Of a stretch of DNA of 64,000 nt, positions 27,852 to 35,755 are shown in pieces. The position numbers and the translations under genes are program-made. Every line of letters begins with the position of its first letter. The stretch's first letter is position 1. This DNA comes from Pseudomonadota bacterium (lineage in GTDB: Bacteria > Pseudomonadota > Gammaproteobacteria > Steroidobacterales > Steroidobacteraceae): the NCBI GenBank assembly GCA_021792555.1, contig JAJYUL010000007.1, positions 44,221-108,220 of the forward strand, in the 5' to 3' direction. Under the pieces are notes generated by a model. It was not told the origin of the DNA. It ran no database searches and saw only the letters and a program-made list of their open reading frames with translations.

Positions 27852-28864
27852 CGGGTCGTTCCCACCAATTGACGGACGGCCGCCTCGATACGCTGCGGCC
27901 CGGGTACGTAGGCACGCTCGAGCGCCGGCGAGAACGGCACCGGTGTGTGCGGCGCGGTGATCTGCATGACCGGCGCACGCAGCGAACTGAAGCCCCGGGT
28001 GGCCGCGAGCGCGGCGATATCGGCGGCGACGCTGCAGCGCGGCGGTGATTCGTCGACCACGACCAGACGACCCGTACTGTCCAGGCTCTCCAGAATCGTC
28101 TCCTCATCGAGCGGCGAGGTGCTCCGTGGGTCAATCAGATCGCAGCTGATGCCATCGCGCGCCAGCGCATCGAGCGCCTTCTCGGCGAAGACGACCATGC
28201 GACCGATCGCAACCACGGTCGCATCACTGCCCTCGCGCACCAGGCTCGCCTCGCCGAAGCGCACGCGGTACGGCTCTTGCGGCACCTCGGCTTTGCGCGG
28301 ATAGAGCGCCTTGTGTTCGAAGAACACGACAGGATCGTCGTCGCGGATCGCCTCGATGAGCAGTCCTTTGGCGTCGCGGGCATTTGACGGCACCACGACT
28401 TTCAAGCCCGGAATAGCGGTCAACAGCCCATAGATGGCCTGGGAGTGCTGCGCACCCATGTTCATCCCGGCACCCATGGCCATGCGGATCACGAGCGGAC
28501 AGGTGCTTTTGCCGCCGAACATGTAGCGGAACTTCGCCACCTGGTTGTAGATCTGATCCATGCATACGCCGACGAAGTCGGCAAACATCAGTTCCGCCAC
28601 CGGGCGCAGACCGGCGAGGGCGGCGCCCGCGGCAGCCCCGATGATGGCCGATTCGCTGATCGGCGTATCAATGACCCGCCCGGCGCCGAAGCGCGGCAGC
28701 AGCCCCTTGGTCACCCCGAAGATGCCCCCGGATGCTTCCCGCTCGCCGGAGGTGCCGCCGGCACCGCCTGAGACGTCCTCCCCGAGCACGATCACGCGGG
28801 AATCGCGTTCCATTTCCTGGTGCAGCGCCTGATTGATGGCATCACGCATCGACAGCTGTGGCAT
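27848..28864 (-). CDS. 2-oxoacid dehydrogenase E1 component, beta subunit
   Basis: A 338-residue transketolase-like pyrimidine-binding protein. It shows GEDVSGGAGGTSGE near the N-terminus, ESAIIGAAAGAALAGLRPVAELMFADF with the TPP-binding Glu region, MGAGMNMGAQHSQAIYG, and the C-terminal DPRSTSPLDEETIL and VVVDESPPRC segments. The form is that of pyruvate/acetoin-type alpha2beta2 E1. It lies between the E1 alpha and E2 genes, with 27 bp to the former. Confidence 0.92.
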   Translation of the reverse strand: MPQLSMRDAINQALHQEMERDSRVIVLGEDVSGGAGGTSGEREASGGIFGVTKGLLPRFGAGRVIDTPISESAIIGAAAGAALAGLRPVAELMFADFVGVCMDQIYNQVAKFRYMFGGKSTCPLVIRMAMGAGMNMGAQHSQAIYGLLTAIPGLKVVVPSNARDAKGLLIEAIRDDDPVVFFEHKALYPRKAEVPQEPYRVRFGEASLVREGSDATVVAIGRMVVFAEKALDALARDGISCDLIDPRSTSPLDEETILESLDSTGRLVVVDESPPRCSVAADIAALAATRGFSSLRAPVMQITAPHTPVPFSPALERAYVPGPQRIEAAVRQLVGTTR

Positions 28865-28891
28865 GAGAATGATTCCGCCGGATCCGTTGTG

Positions 28892-29878
28892 TCAGTAGCT
28901 GATATACACATCGCTCGTCAGATCGGCCTCTGACGGCATGGGCGCGGCACGCGCGGCGCGCACGGCCGCATCGATCTGCTCGTGAACTTCGCGGTCGATG
29001 GTCGCGAGTTCCGCCGCCGTGATGCACCCGCCAGCCGTGACTGCGGCACGAAAGCGCTTCAGGCAGTCCATCGTGGCGCGCTGCTGTTCAACCTCGCCTT
29101 TGGCGCGGTAGTTTTGCGGGTCGCCCTCGAAGTGCCCGTAAAAGCGCGTCGTCATAGCTTCGATGGTGCTTGGCCCACCGCCCGAGCGAGCGCGCGTAAG
29201 AGCCCGCTGCATGGCAGCGTGCACTGCAAAGAAGTCACTGCCGTCGACCCGCTCGGCTGGCATGCCGAAGGCGGCGCTGCGTGCGGTTATGTCCTTCGAT
29301 CCGACCGCGTAGTCGGCACCGGTGTGCTCGCTGTAGCCGTTGTTCTCGAATACGAAGATCGCCGGCACACCGAGCACCACCGCGAGATTCATCGCCTCGA
29401 AGACCGTGCCCTGATTGCAGCTGCCATCCCCGCCAAACGCGACGCTTACCCGCCCTGCGCCGCCGCCCGCGCGGCGCAGCTGACAGGCGATCGCCGCCCC
29501 GACCGCCAGGGGCGGCCCGCCCCCAACGATGGCATTGGCGCCGAGCATGCCTTTGTCGAAATCCGCGATGTGCATCGAGCCGCCCTTGCCTTTGCACAGT
29601 CCGCCGCGGCGGCCGTAGATCTCCAGCATCATGCCGGGCACATCGCAACCCTTGGCGATGCAATGGCCGTGGCCACGGTGCGTGCTGACGATGTAATCCT
29701 CATCCGTAAGCTCCGCGCAGACCCCGACCGCGACCGCCTCCTGGCCGGCATACAGATGCGTGAATCCGGGAATCTCGCCGGTGGCGATCTCCACATGCAG
29801 TCGCTCTTCGAACTCACGAATTGTCTGCATGCGCCGATAGATCTCAAGCAGCCGCGCCTGATCCAATTGCATGGTCAT
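28892..29878 (-). CDS. 2-oxoacid dehydrogenase E1 component, alpha subunit (TPP-dependent)
   Basis: About 328 residues. The TPP motif runs GGDGSCNQGTVFEAMNLA ... FVFENNGYSEHT; RGHGHCIAKG and KGKGGSMHIADFDKGMLGANAIVGGG are further family signatures. The track ORF extends to 30061 inside the Rieske gene. Two in-frame ATGs (29878 and 29872) follow a GGGAGAAG site, and either may be used. Together with E1 beta and E2 it would oxidatively decarboxylate a 2-oxoacid or cleave an acetoin-like 2-hydroxyketone formed in the island pathway. Confidence 0.92.
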   Translation of the reverse strand: MTMQLDQARLLEIYRRMQTIREFEERLHVEIATGEIPGFTHLYAGQEAVAVGVCAELTDEDYIVSTHRGHGHCIAKGCDVPGMMLEIYGRRGGLCKGKGGSMHIADFDKGMLGANAIVGGGPPLAVGAAIACQLRRAGGGAGRVSVAFGGDGSCNQGTVFEAMNLAVVLGVPAIFVFENNGYSEHTGADYAVGSKDITARSAAFGMPAERVDGSDFFAVHAAMQRALTRARSGGGPSTIEAMTTRFYGHFEGDPQNYRAKGEVEQQRATMDCLKRFRAAVTAGGCITAAELATIDREVHEQIDAAVRAARAAPMPSEADLTSDVYISY

Positions 29879-29885
29879 CTTCTCC

Positions 29886-31241
29886 CTACAACCCGCCGGG
29901 GGGCTTGCCCTGCGGGCCGTACAGGTAATCATCGAGCACTTTGTGGAAGTGGCGGATCCGCAGCTCCTGGGCGCCGATCCACAAACCCTTGAAGCCCTTG
30001 GAATGCATGCCGGCCTGCACACTCGGCAGGTTCTGCGCATCCTGGTCGAGCACCAGCCCAATTGACTTGTCGCCGTGTTTCCATTGCTTGTGCTCGGCGC
30101 GCTGCGGCCACTCCTGCCCGTCCGGAACGAGCTCGAAGGTCATGATGTCGTAGAGCATTCGATCAGGGTCATGTGCATGCGGGCGCTGGCGGAAGATCCA
30201 GAAATCATCGGCATGAACATTCAGGGAGAGATTCGGAAAGATGAGATAGTGATAGTCGTCGGTAAGCTGATCGTCGTTCAAGCGCGAGTAGTCCTTGCCC
30301 TGCGCCGCCCCGTGGGCACGTTTGTGCTGTTGCACGTCGCGGCGTATCTGACTGATCGGGCGATCGTAGTCGGCAGGGTCCATGCCCGCAGACTTCATGA
30401 TCGTCTTGATCGGCTCGGGAATCGCCGGCGGCTTGCGCACCCGCGGGGAGAGCGTACCGAAAGGAATCAGGTAACGGTTGTGGCGTTCGTAGCAATCGAT
30501 CTGCACGTCGAGGTCATGCAGATACCACAACAGCTGCGGATGAATTCCCTGTACGTGGTAGGTCTCGTTGAACGCGTCCACCGAGGTCTTCCAGTTGCAG
30601 TTCCACTCGACCGTGATGTCGCGCGTCTGCACCATCTTGTGCATGTTGTACGGCTCGAGATGGCGGGGCAGCGGCTCGAGGAACTCGAGCAACGGTTGCG
30701 GCGATTCATTGAGCGTGTACCAGACGAACCCGCCCCAGGTGTCGCAGTGAATCTCGCTCAAGCCCTTCTTGGGCCTGCCCTGGGGAAAGGTGTCGATATC
30801 GGGAATGCGGTGATAGCCGCCGTCGAGGGTGTACTCCCAATGGTGATAAGGGCACTTGAAGGTGAGCGACTCGCCAGTGGTGCCGATACCGCAGCCGCGC
30901 AGCCGGGCGCCGCGGTGCTGGCAGACGTTGTAGAAGGCGCGCACACCACCGTCGCGCTGGCGCACGATCAAGATCGATTCCGGACCGATTTCTGTCACGA
31001 TGTAATCGCCCGGCTCGGGTATATCGGCCTCGCGCCCGCCGAGCAGCCACACCTTGCTCCACATGCGCTCCCACTCGAGCTGCATGAACTCGCGTGAGTA
31101 GTAGCGCCGCTGATCGATGACGTTCGTGTCGAGCTGCGGATCCGGGGCCTTCTCGACAGGCGTGTGCGGGCTGTCCTGCGGCCGCACACGCGGCACCGGA
31201 GTGAAGGCCGGCGACTTCGACCGCTGCCAGAACTCGTCCAT
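29886..31241 (-). CDS. Rieske non-heme iron oxygenase, alpha subunit (1 of 3)
   Basis: A 451-residue ring-hydroxylating oxygenase. The Rieske cluster motif is C107QH109 ... C130PYH133; the mononuclear iron site is in WKTSVDAFNETYHVQGIHPQ (His229, His234), with Asp in VLDQDAQNLP as probable third ligand. No beta-subunit gene is adjacent, so it is likely an alpha-only enzyme. It resembles the other oxygenase at 44489-45850 in its N-terminal YYSREFMQLEWERMWSKVWLL segment. The ATG overlaps the SDR stop by one base. Electrons probably come from the ferredoxin and reductase elsewhere in the island. Confidence 0.92.
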   Translation of the reverse strand: MDEFWQRSKSPAFTPVPRVRPQDSPHTPVEKAPDPQLDTNVIDQRRYYSREFMQLEWERMWSKVWLLGGREADIPEPGDYIVTEIGPESILIVRQRDGGVRAFYNVCQHRGARLRGCGIGTTGESLTFKCPYHHWEYTLDGGYHRIPDIDTFPQGRPKKGLSEIHCDTWGGFVWYTLNESPQPLLEFLEPLPRHLEPYNMHKMVQTRDITVEWNCNWKTSVDAFNETYHVQGIHPQLLWYLHDLDVQIDCYERHNRYLIPFGTLSPRVRKPPAIPEPIKTIMKSAGMDPADYDRPISQIRRDVQQHKRAHGAAQGKDYSRLNDDQLTDDYHYLIFPNLSLNVHADDFWIFRQRPHAHDPDRMLYDIMTFELVPDGQEWPQRAEHKQWKHGDKSIGLVLDQDAQNLPSVQAGMHSKGFKGLWIGAQELRIRHFHKVLDDYLYGPQGKPPGGL

Positions 31242-32002
31242 CAGAATTGGACGCGTTTGGTGAAACCGTTGTCCGCTACCACATTCGAACCGGCCATGAG
31301 GCTGCCGGCAGGACTGGCAACGAACGCCACGATGCGCGCGACCTCCTCCGGCGTGCCCATGCGACCGCAGGGGATCTGCCGCAACGCGTAGTCATACAGC
31401 TTCGGCATCGTTCCTTTGATCAGCTCCCAGCTGCCGCCTTCGAAATAAATCGGGCCGGGCGATACCGAGTTGACGCGCACGCCCTTCTTGCCCACATGCT
31501 GCGCAAGCTGCTTCGCGTAGGTGATCAGCGCCGCCTTCATGGCATTGAACGCCTGCGGGACCCCGAATGTTTCTACGGCGTTCGTCGAGGCGATGATGAC
31601 GATCGAGCCGGCGGACGATTTCTCCAGGTGCGGCATCAGCGTCTCGCAGCCGCGCACCGTATGCAGCACGTCGACTTCGAAGTTCTTCGTCCAGTTCTTC
31701 TCGCTGTCGAATCCACCGCCCGCACTGACATTGGGGATGAATATGTCGCAGCCGCCGAGGGCACTGGCGGCACTCTGCAGCCACGCCTTGTACGCCTCGC
31801 CGTCGCGCACATTGACGGCCTGCCCGAACACGTTGACGTTGTGGCGGCGCAGCTCTTGCACCGTCGTCTCGACATCCTCCTGCGTACGCGAGCAAAGGGC
31901 GATATCGACGCCCTCGAGCGCAAAGAGTTCGACAATCGCGCGGCCGATACCCTTGGTCGCACCCGTAACAATGGCTTTTTTGCCTCTGAGACCCAGATCC
32001 AT
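31241..32002 (-). CDS. SDR-family oxidoreductase with catalytic Tyr replaced by Phe
   Basis: A 253-residue classical SDR. The cofactor motif is VTGATKGIGRAI (TGxxxGxG), and the active-site Ser lies in IIASTNAV. The usual YxxxK reads QAFNAMKAAL, with a TTC Phe codon at the Tyr position, confirmed on the nucleotide sequence. The C-terminal MAGSNVVADNGFTKRVQF is intact. Loss of the Tyr should impair standard hydride chemistry, so it may be a structural partner or use another base. First gene of the operon leading through Rieske oxygenase and E1/E2; GGAGG precedes the ATG. Confidence 0.87.
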   Translation of the reverse strand: MDLGLRGKKAIVTGATKGIGRAIVELFALEGVDIALCSRTQEDVETTVQELRRHNVNVFGQAVNVRDGEAYKAWLQSAASALGGCDIFIPNVSAGGGFDSEKNWTKNFEVDVLHTVRGCETLMPHLEKSSAGSIVIIASTNAVETFGVPQAFNAMKAALITYAKQLAQHVGKKGVRVNSVSPGPIYFEGGSWELIKGTMPKLYDYALRQIPCGRMGTPEEVARIVAFVASPAGSLMAGSNVVADNGFTKRVQF

Positions 32003-32099
32003 CGCGAAATCCTCCGAGTGACCGTATGGACCCGGCGCGCTAGCCGGTCGCGCGCGCGGCTCCCCCCAGGCAGTGAGCCGAATGGGCTCTTCTGCCCCG

Positions 32100-32127
32100 A
32101 TTATAGGCAGTGCATCCCGAAATACAA
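32100..32127 (-). promoter_or_regulatory. Promoter of the SDR-Rieske-E1/E2 operon
   Basis: Read on the minus strand, TTGTAT (32127-32122), 16 bases, then a perfect TATAAT (32105-32100). The last two bases of the 18-bp operator overlap the -35. The leader to the ATG at 32002 is about 90 bases. Confidence 0.6.
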
Positions 32128-32143
32128 TCAGGCCTGACTGTTT
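32126..32143. promoter_or_regulatory. Island operator copy E: AATCAGGCCTGACTGTTT
   Basis: One of five related 18-bp near-palindromes in island promoters. It contains the 10-bp perfect palindrome TCAGGCCTGA and overlaps the -35 of the SDR-Rieske operon, which suggests repression. Confidence 0.65.
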
Positions 32144-32189
32144 TTTTTAGGCGCAATTTCCGGCACACTTCCCGGGGGCGCGCACCGCT

Positions 32190-32987
32190 CTAGCCCGGCG
32201 TCTGCGCCGCCGCGAGATTGGCATTTATCTCCCGCGGCAGGGGGTTGCGCCGCAGCGTCAACCCGCCGTTCACCTGCAGCACTTGCCCGGTCATGAAGCA
32301 CTCATCGCCCGCCAGCCACAGCGCCGCATTGGCCACATCGGTGACCGTGCCGATGCGCCCCAATGGATACTCCTTGAGGAAGGCGGCCTGCAGACCCGGC
32401 AGTTGCATCTCCCGCGAGGTCATCGGCGTCGCCGTGAGACCCGGTGCAATCGAATTGACCCGCACGCCGCGCGCACCGAACTCATTGGCAAAGCAACGCG
32501 CCAGCGCCTCGGCGGCCGCCTTCGAGCCAATGTACGCGGCGTGGTGGTACAGCAGCGCATGTACGGATGCCGATGAGGTGAGAATCACCGAGCCGCCGCC
32601 GCCTTGCGCAAGCGCCGGGCAGAATACCTGCAGGAAGAAGTACGTACCCTTGAAGTGCAGAGCGGCCATCTGGTCGATCTGCGCCTCGGTGGTCTCGAGC
32701 AGCTTGACCATCAGCCCGACCCCGGTGCAGTTCACCGCGATGTCGATGCGTCCGAGTGCATCGAGCGTCTGCTCAGCAAGCGCGCTCACCTGCGATTTGT
32801 GCGTAATGTCGCACAGCACCGCTCGCGCGGAGATTTCCTCCGCGAATTCACTGAGCGCCTGCTCGTTGCGCCCGGCGACCACAACCCGCGCGCCCTCGGC
32901 GGCGAACCGCCTGGCGATCGCCTGACCCATGTTGTCCTTGCCGGCCGCACCGAGCACGACCGCGACTTTGTTTTCGAGACGTTTCAT
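32190..32987 (-). CDS. SDR-family oxidoreductase (2)
   Basis: A 265-residue classical SDR with the cofactor segment VLGAAGKDNMGQAIARRF, NCTG in place of the usual NNAG, catalytic Ser in ILTSSASV and an intact YIGSK (YxxxK). The C-terminal VLQVNGGLTLRR is typical. Probably an NAD(P)-dependent alcohol or dihydrodiol dehydrogenase of the island pathway. A GAGGGGG ribosome site precedes the ATG. It is divergent from the SnoaL-like gene with only 45 bp between starts. Confidence 0.88.
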   Translation of the reverse strand: MKRLENKVAVVLGAAGKDNMGQAIARRFAAEGARVVVAGRNEQALSEFAEEISARAVLCDITHKSQVSALAEQTLDALGRIDIAVNCTGVGLMVKLLETTEAQIDQMAALHFKGTYFFLQVFCPALAQGGGGSVILTSSASVHALLYHHAAYIGSKAAAEALARCFANEFGARGVRVNSIAPGLTATPMTSREMQLPGLQAAFLKEYPLGRIGTVTDVANAALWLAGDECFMTGQVLQVNGGLTLRRNPLPREINANLAAAQTPG

Positions 32988-33032
32988 GACCGTTCCCCCT
33001 CAGTGGCAGTGCAGTACAAAGGTGTGCAACAA

Positions 33033-33590
33033 ATGAACCCCGACTTGTCGAACCTGGCGCAGCGCATCACGGCGCTCGAAGATCGCTTGCAGCTGCGCGA
33101 ACTCGTCGCTCGTTATGGCGTGGCGGTGGATGACCGGGACATCGATACGCTCGGCGCGCTGTTCACCGCGCAGGCCGTATTCCGCTCCCGGGACGGGGTG
33201 ATGAACGCGCGCGGGCGCGAGGCGATCATTGAGCAATTCCACGGCCGCTTCGCCGCGCTCAAGGCCACCAATCATGTCGCTCACGACCAGATCATCGAAC
33301 TGGACCCCGCCGAGCCCGATCGGGCCCGCGGTCTGGTGTCCTCGCATGCGGAAGTCTGGCGTAATGGCCAGGCTCTGATCGCCGCACTGCGCTACGAGGA
33401 CACGTACCATCGGCACGCGGGAAGTTGGCGCTTCGCCGAGCGCGTCCTGTCGTTTCTCTACTACCTGCCGGTGAGTGAATACGCCGCAGGACTCGGCAGC
33501 CGTCTGCGCATGCGCGCCTACGGCGATCAGCGTCCGGCCGACTATCCCGAGGGCCTGCCGAGCTGGCGTCGCTACCACGGGGACGATTGA
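33033..33590 (+). CDS. SnoaL/NTF2-like protein
   Basis: About 185 residues of the SnoaL-like (nuclear transport factor 2) fold: an N-terminal helix ALEDRLQLRELVARYGVAVDDRDIDTLGALFTAQAVFRS, then GREAIIEQFHGRFAAL and a hydrophobic sheet. Such proteins act as small isomerases, hydratases or ring-hydroxylase partners in aromatic and steroid pathways. The track ORF starts at 32604 within the SDR gene; the ATG at 33033 fits the domain start. Its stop abuts the convergent MaoC gene directly. Confidence 0.8.
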   Translation: MNPDLSNLAQRITALEDRLQLRELVARYGVAVDDRDIDTLGALFTAQAVFRSRDGVMNARGREAIIEQFHGRFAALKATNHVAHDQIIELDPAEPDRARGLVSSHAEVWRNGQALIAALRYEDTYHRHAGSWRFAERVLSFLYYLPVSEYAAGLGSRLRMRAYGDQRPADYPEGLPSWRRYHGDD

Positions 33591-34037
33591 TCAGCCCTGG
33601 GGGGCGCGCCGCTCGATGAGATTCGTGCTGCGGCAGGTAAAAACCGGCTCATCGCGCTGATTGAGCAGCGTGTATTGGAACACCGTCACGCCGCGGCGTG
33701 CGTCAGTGCGCGACTCGCGCTTGCTCAGGCAGCGGGCGCGCGCCCGCAGCTGGTCGCCGGGGCGAACGGCGCGCGGGAAACGAACCTCGTCCCACGCAAC
33801 GCCGCAGATCCAGGCGATGTCGCCGCAGATCTGGTGATCGAGCTGCCGCCACACCGCCATGGTGAAGATGCCCGAGGCGACGATGCCCCCAAAGATCGAG
33901 CGGGCCGCGGCTTGTGGATCGGCGTGAAAATATTGCGGATCGTACTCGCGCGCAAACGCCAGCAGCTCAGCCTCGGTGACCTCGCGCGCTGCAGACTCGC
34001 GCTCTTCGCCTTCGGTGAGATCCTCGAAGTAGCGCAT
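33591..34037 (-). CDS. MaoC-like (R)-specific enoyl-CoA hydratase
   Basis: A 148-residue single hot-dog domain. The catalytic motif reads FAREYDPQYFHADP with the usual Asp and His, followed by FGGIVASGIFTMAVWRQL. It would hydrate or dehydrate an acyl-CoA intermediate. The gene follows the SDR at 34071-34829 by 33 bp in the same operon. Confidence 0.88.
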   Translation of the reverse strand: MRYFEDLTEGEERESAAREVTEAELLAFAREYDPQYFHADPQAAARSIFGGIVASGIFTMAVWRQLDHQICGDIAWICGVAWDEVRFPRAVRPGDQLRARARCLSKRESRTDARRGVTVFQYTLLNQRDEPVFTCRSTNLIERRAPQG

Positions 34038-34070
34038 GTCAGTGCGGCAGGCTGCAGTAGGCAGCCGCGT

Positions 34071-34829
34071 TCACTGCACCGTGAGCGCGTTGTCGATCAG
34101 GATCTCAGCACCGTTGACGAAGCGCGATTCGTCCGACGCCAGGTACACCACGAGATTGGCGACGTCTTGCGGCTTGCCGAGTCCCCAGGGGGCCGCCTCG
34201 TAATCCTGCATCTTCAGACCCAACTCGGCGTTCGCCTGCTGCACCATCGGTGTCTCGATCGCCCCGGCGTGGATCGAGTTGCAGCGGATCGCGTACTTGT
34301 TCATCTGACAGTGCACCGCGATAGCCTTGGTCATGGCGCGCACGGCGCCTTTGGCGGCGCTGTAGGCGAAAAAGACCGGGTAGCCGATGTGCGAGGCGAC
34401 CGAAGACATATTGATGATCGAGCCGCCGCCGCAGGAGCGCAGCAGCGGAATGGCGCTCTTACAGCCGAGGAATACCCCCTCGGACATCACCGCATTGGCA
34501 AAGCGGAATTGCTCGAGCGTCGTCGTCTCGGGAGTCGCGATCACCACAACCCCGGCGTTGTTGACCAGAACGTGCAGGCCGCCGAAACGCGCCGCACACT
34601 CTTCGATCACCTGTCCCCAACGATTCTCGTCGCGGACATCGTGCGTCATGAAAGCGGCGCATCCGGGACGGATGGCATTCAGCTCGGCGGCCAGCTGCCC
34701 CCCAGCCGCTTCGTTCACGTCCGTGAGCAGCACGCGCGCGCCCTCGCGAACCATGGCCTCGGCGTCCGCCCGACCCAATCCGGAGGCGGCACCGGTGATG
34801 AGTGCGACCTTGTCGGCCAATCGATTCAT
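34071..34829 (-). CDS. SDR-family oxidoreductase (3), hydroxysteroid-dehydrogenase-like
   Basis: A 252-residue classical SDR: ITGAASGLGRADAEAM, LVNNAGVVV, INMSSVAS with the catalytic Ser, and FAYSAAKGAV (YxxxK) all intact, then HAGAIETPM. The pattern resembles 3-alpha/20-beta-hydroxysteroid dehydrogenases and cyclic alcohol dehydrogenases. It heads an SDR-MaoC operon facing the TetR gene across a 148-bp gap with degenerate operator copies. Confidence 0.88.
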   Translation of the reverse strand: MNRLADKVALITGAASGLGRADAEAMVREGARVLLTDVNEAAGGQLAAELNAIRPGCAAFMTHDVRDENRWGQVIEECAARFGGLHVLVNNAGVVVIATPETTTLEQFRFANAVMSEGVFLGCKSAIPLLRSCGGGSIINMSSVASHIGYPVFFAYSAAKGAVRAMTKAIAVHCQMNKYAIRCNSIHAGAIETPMVQQANAELGLKMQDYEAAPWGLGKPQDVANLVVYLASDESRFVNGAEILIDNALTVQ

Positions 34830-34900
34830 GGCAATTGACTTGCTGGCTGGCCCTGGCAGGGCCGGGGCTAGTGAAGCTACCAGTCGCCGCTGCTTTTTTC

Positions 34901-34937
34901 AATCTGTTCTGCTTTTTTTAGACAGAATTGATTTTTT
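34901..34937. promoter_or_regulatory. Degenerate island-operator copies before the TetR gene
   Basis: Two 18-base stretches, AATCTGTTCTGCTTTTTT (34901-34918) and AGACAGAATTGATTTTTT (34920-34937), each match the island operator consensus at about 12 of 18 positions. They lie in the divergent gap between the SDR-MaoC operon and the TetR gene, the place where an autoregulator would bind. Confidence 0.4.
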
Positions 34938-34965
34938 TCAATACCGCCCATGGTCTTGATATGAT
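34937..34965 (+). promoter_or_regulatory. Candidate promoter of the TetR gene, possibly leaderless
   Basis: TTCAAT, 17 bases, TATGAT. The -10 ends only 12 bases before the ATG, and no ribosome-binding sequence is visible, so the transcript may be leaderless or nearly so. The -35 touches the second degenerate operator copy. Confidence 0.4.
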
Positions 34966-34977
34966 AATAAATCGCGC

Positions 34978-35637
34978 ATGGGCACAGTAAAAACATCAAC
35001 GCTCGCCAAGACCAATCGCGAGCCGGCAGAGGAGCCCGGGTGGCAAGCGCAAAAGAGCGCCCTCACCCGCACTCAAATCACCGAGGCCGCCATCCGCTGC
35101 TTCGTCGAGTACGGCTACTCGCAAACGACCACGACGCTGATTGCGGAGAAGGCGGGTCTGTCCCGCGGTGCCATGCTGCACCACTTTCCCTCCAAGCTCG
35201 CGGTCGTGCGCGCCGCCGTGGAGCACCTGCATGCCAAGCGACTGCGCGCCTTCCGCAAGGCAGTGAACAAGCCGTCTGTAAACGGCGACCACCTGCGCCA
35301 GAGCCTCGAGGCCTACTGGGCGCACGTTCACCACCCGATGTTTGTCGCCTTCTTCGAATTGGCGGTCGCGGCACGTACTGACAAAGAACTCGCCGCCATC
35401 CTCCGCCCGGCGCAGGAGGCATTCGAGCGGGAATGGTACGACGCAGCCGTCGACGTGTTCCCGGAATGGAAGGGCCGCGGCATCAAGTTCGATATCGCGC
35501 TCGATCTGGTACGCTATGTGCTCGAAGGCATGGCGATCAGCTTCGTGACGCACAAGGAGAGTGATCGTGATAAGCGCGTCCTCGAATACCTTGATGAGAA
35601 AATACACGAGCTGGCGGGTCTGCCGAAGCCGGATTGA
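34978..35637 (+). CDS. TetR-family transcriptional regulator
   Basis: A 219-residue TetR protein. The N-terminal HTH covers QITEAAIRCFVEYGYSQTTTTLIAEKAGLSRGAMLHHFPSKLAVV (about residues 33-78); the remainder is a helical ligand-binding domain. It is the only regulator recognised in the island and sits centrally beside divergent catabolic genes. I infer that it represses the island through the shared 18-bp near-palindrome and is released by a pathway acyl-CoA or the substrate. Confidence 0.92.
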   Translation: MGTVKTSTLAKTNREPAEEPGWQAQKSALTRTQITEAAIRCFVEYGYSQTTTTLIAEKAGLSRGAMLHHFPSKLAVVRAAVEHLHAKRLRAFRKAVNKPSVNGDHLRQSLEAYWAHVHHPMFVAFFELAVAARTDKELAAILRPAQEAFEREWYDAAVDVFPEWKGRGIKFDIALDLVRYVLEGMAISFVTHKESDRDKRVLEYLDEKIHELAGLPKPD

Positions 35638-35755
35638 CCCGGCGGCGCGCTGTGCTGCGGCGCGAGCGGATGACGCCGCGGGCATGCTGTTGGCGAGCCG
35701 CCGTGAACTGCCGCTTGCGCGCACTTGAGGGCGGCGCGAGCGCGCCGTCTGCCCG

